Shown piece by piece: positions 58,731 through 64,000 of a DNA stretch of 64,000 nt. Position 1 is the stretch's first letter, and each line of letters opens with the position of its first letter. This DNA is from Candidatus Krumholzibacteriota bacterium (GTDB lineage Bacteria > Krumholzibacteriota > Krumholzibacteriia > JAJRXK01). The stretch is from assembly GCA_029262065.1 (NCBI GenBank), contig JAJDAC010000017.1, positions 62,001-126,000 on the forward strand. The letters run 5' to 3'. A model generated the notes under the pieces. It saw only the letters and a program-made list of their open reading frames with translations, had not been told where the DNA came from and ran no database searches. A program made the position numbers and the translations under genes.

Positions 58731-60017
58731 CTAGAACCGACCCAACCCCTTGGTAAATCGCGACAGCGACCAACCCGACGCTGGCTCGTCGCTTCCCGCT
58801 GACGCACCCGCCGCCTCGTGTGGCGCGGGAGCATCAAACCCCGCGGCCGCGCTCGAAGCATCGGCCAAAGGGTCGGCGGAAAGGTCAGTGTCGGGCAACA
58901 AAGGCGGGTAGGGTGCCATATTTTCCCAGGGCTGTCCACTTGGGGCGGCCTGCGGCGGGGTTTCCGCCATGGGAGGCTCCACTGGCTCCAGATCGGCGAA
59001 GGTTGGCGAAGAATACGCCGGCTGGCGGTAGTCGTTAGCGCTGGGTGCCTCCCGACCGGCTTCGGCCAGCAGGTCGGCCATCCGGTCAGCAACTTCCTCA
59101 ACGCCACGCGTCGGATTGAGCGACTCCTGCGAAGGATTGGGCTCCGAAGGCGCACCCAACGGCGGCAAGGCCTGGGGTTCGGTCGGGGCCTGCAAATACG
59201 ATTCAACCGGGAAGTCGTTCGCCACGGGCCCGCGATCGGGGAGTTGATCCACCCCGGTCACGATCGGAGGCACGACGGACACGTTCGGCGCAACCGGAGC
59301 CGACACGGGCGCTATTGGTCGCGTATCGGCCTGGGCCACAGGAGGCGTATCCAGCGGCGCGGTCGCGCGCGGATCGATCTGATCCAATCCCGGCGTATCA
59401 ACGGTCTCGGCTTCGCGGCTGTCCACGGAGTAGTCACGCCAATGATCGGAACCCGCCGAGGGCGACGGAGCCGCCGGGCGGTCCGGCACGGACGCCGGGA
59501 TCTGGACCGGGGCGGCCGGCGTATCGCCCACATTGGCCAGTTGGTCGACCGAGCGATCGTCGCCCTCGAAGTCCTTGAGGTAGCTCTCCACCAGGCCCAC
59601 CTGCGAATCCGCCATGGAACGCAGACGCATGAGAAACTGGTCGCGATGCATCCGCAGCTCACGCAGCTGGGTCTTGAGCGTCTGAACCTGACTGGAAATG
59701 GATGCCGTCTGCACGTCGGCCTGCACGTGGGCGTCTCTCAAGATGAGTTCGGCTTCCTTGCGCGCGTTCTCGCGGGCTTCGGCCATCACTCGCTCGGCGG
59801 TGAGCAACGTGTCGCGCAACGTGCGCTCCATGTTTCTGTACTCGTTCACCTTGTCGTCGAGCTCGAGCACCTTCTCGCGCAGTTGTTTGTTGTCGGTCAA
59901 CACGACTTCGTACTCGTCAGCGGCCGTGGCCAAGAACGCGTACACCTCTTCGGGATCGAGCCCGCGTACGACCTTACGAAATTCCTGTTTGCGTACGTCC
60001 AGCGGCGTGATGCGCAT
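58731..60017 (-). CDS. divIVA: DivIVA-domain protein with long Pro-rich C-terminal region
   Basis: 428 residues. N-terminal DivIVA domain: MRITPLDVRKQEFRKVVRGL and DPEEVYAFLATAADEYEVVL, followed by a coiled coil to about residue 150 (ELDDKVNEYRNMERTLRDTL). The rest is Pro/Ala/Asp-rich and disordered, ending in a short amphipathic-looking SGWSLSRFTKGLGRF. DivIVA senses membrane curvature and organises poles or septum, mainly in Gram-positives. Neighbouring yggT and yggS match its Bacillus context (ylmG, ylmE). GGAGG 5 nt before ATG 60017. Confidence 0.9.
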   Translation of the reverse strand: MRITPLDVRKQEFRKVVRGLDPEEVYAFLATAADEYEVVLTDNKQLREKVLELDDKVNEYRNMERTLRDTLLTAERVMAEARENARKEAELILRDAHVQADVQTASISSQVQTLKTQLRELRMHRDQFLMRLRSMADSQVGLVESYLKDFEGDDRSVDQLANVGDTPAAPVQIPASVPDRPAAPSPSAGSDHWRDYSVDSREAETVDTPGLDQIDPRATAPLDTPPVAQADTRPIAPVSAPVAPNVSVVPPIVTGVDQLPDRGPVANDFPVESYLQAPTEPQALPPLGAPSEPNPSQESLNPTRGVEEVADRMADLLAEAGREAPSANDYRQPAYSSPTFADLEPVEPPMAETPPQAAPSGQPWENMAPYPPLLPDTDLSADPLADASSAAAGFDAPAPHEAAGASAGSDEPASGWSLSRFTKGLGRF

Positions 60018-60047
60018 GGAGCCTCCTGTTGGGGACGGCGACCTTGC

Positions 60048-60275
60048 CTATCCCAGCGTTCGCTTCACTATCGAAAGGACAACCATCACCACTACGGGAC
60101 TGAAGTCCAATCCTCCCACAGCTGGGAGCGCCGACCGGATGGGAGCAAGCACGGGCTCGGTGATGGAGTACAGAACCCGGACCACAGGGTTGCGATACGG
60201 ATCCAACTGCACCCAACTCATGACCACGCGCGCCAGTAGCACCAGCATATACGTGTCGACGATGACTCCGAGCAT
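60048..60275 (-). CDS. YggT family (YlmG) membrane protein
   Basis: 75 residues, one YggT unit: VIVDTYMLVLLARVVMSWVQ, LDPYRNPVVRVLYSITEPVL, PIRSALPAVGGLDFSPVVVM. Two membrane helices. YlmG/YggT is linked to cell division, nucleoid or thylakoid distribution. Directly upstream of divIVA as in Firmicutes. Confidence 0.9.
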   Translation of the reverse strand: MLGVIVDTYMLVLLARVVMSWVQLDPYRNPVVRVLYSITEPVLAPIRSALPAVGGLDFSPVVVMVVLSIVKRTLG

Positions 60276-60408
60276 TCTGCAACCCCTGCGCCAAGACCAT
60301 GCGCGGCTCTTTGGCCGGATTGCGGCCCAACCCCGACATACCTTGGCAGAAAGTACTACAAAGCCTGGCTAGAACCTGTCCAGTCTTTGCTGGCCGAATT
60401 GGCCCCAT

Positions 60409-61158
60409 TCAAGCCTGGGGTCGGGGACCGAAAAGCACGCTCCCCAGCCGGATCTGCGTGCTGCCCTCGGCCACGGCCCAGGCGTAGTCTCCACTCATTC
60501 CCATGGAGAGAGCGGGATCCGTCCCATCCCTACGTTTCAGACGTTGGGCCACCGTCCGAAGTTGCGAAAACCGGCCCCGAGCCTGTGATTCGGGGTCCCC
60601 GACCCCGGCCATGGCCATGAATCCGATCGGCTGCAGCGAGGGCTCTTCCACGGCTCGACCCCACAGCTCGGGTGCTTCTTCGAGCGAGCAGCCGCCGCGG
60701 GCCGAAGCCCCGGCCAGGTGCACCTCAATCCATATATCCTGAACCAGCTGGAGACTACCGGCCCGACGCGCCACCCGCTCGAGTAGATCGAGCCGATCCA
60801 TCGACTGAATCGAGTCGAACACCCCCACGGCCTTGTTCACCTTGTTGGTCTGCAGCTGACCGATCATGTGCATCCGGGCCCCCGCCGGCAGAGACGGGTG
60901 CTTCGCCAGCGCTTCCTGCACCCGATTCTCTCCCACATCCAGGAGCCCACAGGAAACAGCCGCGAAGATCGCATCCATCGGGTGGCCCTTGGTTACCGCC
61001 AGAATCTCCACGCGATCGGCGTTGCGACCCTCACGGGCGCAGACGTCCGCCACCGTCTCACGCACGCGTGTCAGGTTGACGGCCACAACGTCAGTCAACT
61101 TTGCAGCAGCATGACCATCTGGAATTCCGCTGGTGGCTGATTCGCGGTTCTCGCTCAT
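60409..61158 (-). CDS. YggS family (PLPBP/YlmE) pyridoxal phosphate homeostasis protein
   Basis: 249 residues from ATG 61158. PLP-binding Lys in VEILAVTKGHPMDAI, then DVGENRVQEALAKH, MHMIGQLQTNKVNKAV, WIEVHLAGASARGGCSLEEA, GFMAMAGVGDPESQ and SMGMSGDYAWAVAEGSTQIR. Maintains PLP and amino-acid balance. The frame is open to 61263 without family sequence. Confidence 0.93.
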   Translation of the reverse strand: MSENRESATSGIPDGHAAAKLTDVVAVNLTRVRETVADVCAREGRNADRVEILAVTKGHPMDAIFAAVSCGLLDVGENRVQEALAKHPSLPAGARMHMIGQLQTNKVNKAVGVFDSIQSMDRLDLLERVARRAGSLQLVQDIWIEVHLAGASARGGCSLEEAPELWGRAVEEPSLQPIGFMAMAGVGDPESQARGRFSQLRTVAQRLKRRDGTDPALSMGMSGDYAWAVAEGSTQIRLGSVLFGPRPQA

Positions 61159-61241
61159 ACCCGCTGTACTGATGAAGGTGCAGATTACGAGGACGAGCCC
61201 CCGTGCTCCCAGGATAGTGAAATGTAGTGGCCGGGCACCCT

Positions 61242-62645
61242 TCAAAATCGCTGCGGCGGCCACTCATGGGTTTCAACGACCCGTTGGCGGTACTCAGGAC
61301 TGCGCAGGAACCAGATCATTGAACGGTGATACTGACGAATGTCGACGAGGCTGGTTGCGTCGTTGATCCTGCGTCTGCTTTCCCTCATCAGTCGGCCCCC
61401 ATGACGAATCAGAAGGCGACGGTGGGACTCAGACGAAACGTCTCGTGTCAGCCCGGTCAGAGATTTCATCATGTGGGTGGACACATTCGCATCGCTGGCG
61501 ACGTATGGTCTCAGCTGATCGAACACCAGGGCAGAAAGTGATTCGAATGTGTCGACTTTCGTCACCAGCCGCAGGGTCTGGTTCTTGTCGCGATGGTAGG
61601 CGCTGGGAAGAACCCGCTGGTCCAATCTGTGGAGCCCCATCATGAGCCAATCGATGCAATTCATGGCGGTAAACGGATCGTTCACTCCGGGCGAAAGCGC
61701 CCGAATTGCCACTTCGACCAGTTGGTTCAGCTGGAACCGCAGATCCTGCAGGGACGTGCGTTGGTTGCCCCAGACAAAAGCGGATGCCAGCTCGTTCGCG
61801 ACACCCTGGGCCACGTCCCCCTTTTCGTGGGACGCAAGCAGCAGCACGTTGTCCGTCGTGACAAAATCACCGACCCGACACTTCAGGTCCAATACCAGAT
61901 CGTGCTCGCAGGCGGAACTCACCAAGCTATCGGCATCGATGTACTGGATATACCCGTCGCCATCGGCCCTGACCTTCGTGCCACCCGAGGGGACCGCCGA
62001 ATCCTGGTGGCTTGACTCGTTATCATCGCGGGAATTGGCGAGACCAGAACAGTGATCGTCTATGCTTTCCTTCATGTCGCGACCGACGCGCGCGACGATA
62101 TTGGACACATGGATACTGTCGGGCACATGATGAATGAAGAAAATCAAGACGGACACGCTGAAGACGGCGAGGAGCAGCGCCACCAGGATCGCGAGGTGGG
62201 GAACGAACGTGGCCGCAGCTTCTTGACCCTGCATTTCCGAGACCGGGGCCACGCCTTCCTGTACCGTCCTCAGTACCAGCAGGCAGTAGAGAAAGGTCGA
62301 AATGAAGACCCCCAACGTTACCTGGTTGCCGAGGTCCCGCATGAAGTTGCTCAACAGGCGGGGACCCACCTGCGAAGTCGTGTAGGAAATCGATAGAATC
62401 GTCATGGAAAAGGTGACGCTTGCCACCGTGATCATCGATCCGGCAACGGTCGATAGCACGGCCCGCGCGCCCGCCGGACGATTTACGTGCAACCAATCGA
62501 CTCCTTCGATCCAACCGGCACCAATGAACCGGTCTACAGTCGTGGTAACGACGGACAACAATACGGCCGCAACGGCCATGAGAGCCGGAACGAACCAGTA
62601 GCTCCCGCGAACGTTGGCCCAGGTGGTGACAATGAGTGCATTCAT
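61242..62645 (-). CDS. DUF2254 family membrane protein
   Basis: 467 residues. N-terminal membrane half with four hydrophobic segments (YWFVPALMAVAAVLLSVVTT, STVAGSMITVASVTFSMTIL, TLGVFISTFLYCLLVLRT, LAILVALLLAVFSVSVLIFF). The motif SITYTTSQ-like SISYTTSQVGPRLLSNFMRD and the soluble half with SPGVNDPFTAMNCIDWL are typical of DUF2254. Function unknown; a channel or transport role is guessed in the family. ATG 62645. Confidence 0.88.
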   Translation of the reverse strand: MNALIVTTWANVRGSYWFVPALMAVAAVLLSVVTTTVDRFIGAGWIEGVDWLHVNRPAGARAVLSTVAGSMITVASVTFSMTILSISYTTSQVGPRLLSNFMRDLGNQVTLGVFISTFLYCLLVLRTVQEGVAPVSEMQGQEAAATFVPHLAILVALLLAVFSVSVLIFFIHHVPDSIHVSNIVARVGRDMKESIDDHCSGLANSRDDNESSHQDSAVPSGGTKVRADGDGYIQYIDADSLVSSACEHDLVLDLKCRVGDFVTTDNVLLLASHEKGDVAQGVANELASAFVWGNQRTSLQDLRFQLNQLVEVAIRALSPGVNDPFTAMNCIDWLMMGLHRLDQRVLPSAYHRDKNQTLRLVTKVDTFESLSALVFDQLRPYVASDANVSTHMMKSLTGLTRDVSSESHRRLLIRHGGRLMRESRRRINDATSLVDIRQYHRSMIWFLRSPEYRQRVVETHEWPPQRF

Positions 62646-62781
62646 CTGTTTTCTCGCGGTCTACAATTCTCTGCAGGGCTGGTAGTGTTCCAGTATTCGT
62701 CGCGACGCGTCAAGCGGTCAGGCAACGCCACCATCAGGTATCACTCGCCACAGGACTTGTTCGTCGACAGAAGGCAATAAG

Positions 62782-63699
62782 ATGCACGGTAGTCAAAAGC
62801 TCTCCTTCCAACGTGCCCTCGTGGTCGCCAATCCCGTATCTGGGCAGAACGACCCAGATGAGACGGTCGCCAGCCTGGAAGAGGCTTTGGATCAAGCTGG
62901 CTTGTCGCACGAGGTCCGCTTGACGGGCGGGCCCGGCGACGCGGGACGGTGGGCCGCCGGCGCGGCCGCCGAGGGGTTCGACCTGCTGGTCGTGTCCGGT
63001 GGCGACGGCACGGTCACGGAGTGCGCTGGCGGCATTGTTCGCAACAACAGCGACGTGACCATACTTGTCGTCCCCAACGGCACCGCAAACGTCATCGCGA
63101 ATGTCGCCGGAATACCAACATCCATCAGCGACGCCCTCGCATTGCTGGAAACGGGGCAGGTGCGTCAGTTCGACGTGGGATACGTCCCAGCCAAGGATCG
63201 GTACTTCCTTCTGACCATCGCGATTGGCTACCCAGCCAAGGTGGTGGTAGAAGCTCCGCGCACCATGAAAGACAAGTTCGGACTCGGAGCGTACTTCTGG
63301 GCGGCCGTAACGAACCTATGGAACCCCACCGTGGCCGACTTCGACATAAGCTTCGATGGAAACCACCACGCAGCAACGGGCCACGCCGCCCTGGTCAGCA
63401 ACATGGGAATTCTCGCCATGATGGGCGTCGAGCTGGCGTCCCAGGTCATCGCCGACGACGGTAAACTCGACATCTACGTAGCAGAGGGCGAGTCCCCAGG
63501 AGAGTTTCTACAAGCAGTATCGGAATTCGTGGCCGGTCAACGAAACGCAGACCACCTGTCCCACTTCACCACGCGCAGCACGACCATCACAACCGACCCA
63601 CCACTACTGGTCCAGGCCGACGGTGAACCCCTGGGTGAAACGCCAATCACCATAGAGATTCGCGAAGCCGCCCTGTCGATGATCGTCCCAGAAGCGTAG
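62782..63699 (+). CDS. Diacylglycerol kinase-like lipid kinase (YegS/DagK family)
   Basis: 305 residues. Nucleotide-binding VVANPVSGQNDPDETV, LLVVSGGDGTVTECAGGI (GGDGT motif), VPNGTANVIANVAG, FDVGYVPAKDRYFLLTIAIG, and a C-terminal beta-domain ending VQADGEPLGETPITIEI, typical of the family. Phosphorylates a membrane lipid (diacylglycerol, sphingoid or similar). ATG 62782; divergent from the DUF2254 gene by 136 bp. Confidence 0.92.
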   Translation: MHGSQKLSFQRALVVANPVSGQNDPDETVASLEEALDQAGLSHEVRLTGGPGDAGRWAAGAAAEGFDLLVVSGGDGTVTECAGGIVRNNSDVTILVVPNGTANVIANVAGIPTSISDALALLETGQVRQFDVGYVPAKDRYFLLTIAIGYPAKVVVEAPRTMKDKFGLGAYFWAAVTNLWNPTVADFDISFDGNHHAATGHAALVSNMGILAMMGVELASQVIADDGKLDIYVAEGESPGEFLQAVSEFVAGQRNADHLSHFTTRSTTITTDPPLLVQADGEPLGETPITIEIREAALSMIVPEA

Positions 63700-63712
63700 G
63701 ACTTCGCCCTCC

Positions 63713-63866
63713 TCAAAAAAAGGAAAGCGAGCGAAGCGATGCGAAGCAAACCGAGGGAACCAGAATCACCCCGAGCCGCCCCCAAAAAAGGAAGCGAGCG
63801 AAGCGAAGCGACAACAACCGAGGGAAAACCCGGCGGGAATCGACCCCGAGCCCGGAGCGCGAAGCG
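63713..63866. repeat. Imperfect tandem repeat rich in GCGAAGC heptamers
   Basis: Two related segments (63713-63780 and 63781-63866) share AAAAAAGGAAGCGAGCGAAGCG, ACCGAGGGAA and CCCCGAGCC blocks. The heptamer GCGAAGC occurs at 63731, 63741, 63798, 63803 and 63859, plus once at the end of the kinase gene (63662). It lies between the lipid kinase and ssrA; no protein gene is supported. Confidence 0.65.
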
Positions 63867-63901
63867 CGACGAGTTCGCGACCGATGCCCGGCTCCTCCTC
63901 C

Positions 63902-63919
63902 AACCCGGCAAAGCCGGGT
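63902..63919 (-). terminator. Hairpin directly after ssrA
   Basis: AACCCGGC-AAA-GCCGGGTT, perfect 8-bp stem that begins at the CCA end of ssrA (shares 63920). No T-run, so it may act in 3'-end formation or processing instead of classic termination. Confidence 0.45.
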
Positions 63920-64000
63920 TGGTGGAGGCGGCGGGAATCGAACCCGCGTCCGAAAACGGTGAACACCCGACGTCTACGTGCGTAGCCCCCGGGTTATTTC
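63920..64000 (-). ncRNA. ssrA: tmRNA (ssrA), 3' part only
   Basis: Minus strand carries the tmRNA 3' end: a pseudoknot-like CCCGGGGGCTACGCACGTAG region, GTTTTCGGACGCGGG, T-arm GCGGGTTCGATTCCCGC and the acceptor end CGCCTCCACCA with encoded CCA at 63920-63922. The tag-coding part and 5' end are beyond the window. tmRNA rescues stalled ribosomes by trans-translation. Confidence 0.88.

Noticed and set aside
58818-60239. 473-residue frame opposite divIVA
   Set aside because: Shadow of the Pro/Ala-rich DivIVA tail; runs of Arg/His reflect GC-rich antisense codons.
63831-64000. Prophage or island attachment at ssrA
   Set aside because: Only a 13-bp repeat 98 bp apart; no integrase or mobile gene in the window, so listed only as a weak observation.

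Overview
The window is a high-GC bacterial chromosome segment from a diderm (Gram-negative-type) bacterium. Evidence for two membranes: Kdo transferase and a GT9 heptosyltransferase-like enzyme, predicted outer-membrane beta-barrels, and lipoprotein signal peptidase. A pair of GWxTD-domain proteins, a gingipain-like C25 peptidase with a FlgD-like C-terminus, a thrombospondin type 3 repeat barrel and many small secreted paralogs point to an uncultured lineage of the FCB group (Eisenbacteria/Krumholzibacteriota/Latescibacterota-like). That placement is inference. Almost all genes are on the minus strand. No phage, integrase, IS element or CRISPR array was seen.

Layout. 0-11 kb: GAF-domain protein (runs off the left edge), galE-uvrA, mazG (+), a TSP3-repeat barrel, two tandem XRE-cupin regulators and two overlapping CNNM/CorC-type transporters. 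11-19 kb: LPS core genes (GT9, kdtA; +), queC-queE, hemD-hemA-ccsA/hemX and a SpoIIE-type phosphatase. 19-28 kb: two GWxTD paralogs, a secreted PQQ-type sugar dehydrogenase, a small helix-turn-helix gene, rpmB, a fatty acid desaturase and a small barrel. 28-33 kb: glycogen operon glgC-glgA-GH57 branching enzyme, in which GlgA carries a DUF4912-like tail. 33-39 kb: tRNA-Asp and a translationally coupled peptidoglycan operon (murQ-anmK-SpoIID lipoprotein-NagZ-like). 39-50 kb: a large C25 peptidase, then an array of eight small secreted proteins, mostly with their own Shine-Dalgarno and hairpin terminator. 50-64 kb: tRNA-Val, a tiny membrane protein, mltG, ruvX, an RsbW/RsbV pair, then rluD-lspA-dksA-ileS-PNP-divIVA-yggT-yggS (close to the Firmicutes ylm-divIVA-ileS-lspA order), a DUF2254 protein, a lipid kinase and the 3' end of ssrA.

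The most interesting signal is in the 43-49.6 kb array. Seven neighbouring secreted proteins, diverged over most of their length, end in nearly the same peptide, [DEK]-S-[FW]-G-[AGS]-V-K-x-[RLE]-[FY], at or within three residues of the C-terminus. The unrelated secreted sugar dehydrogenase at 24 kb ends in a close variant (SMGAVRARF plus five residues). This looks like a short C-terminal sorting, processing or attachment tag. The eighth array protein lacks the tag but ends in two dockerin-like calcium loops, while the tagged proteins look cohesin-like, so a surface-assembly system is a reasonable hypothesis.
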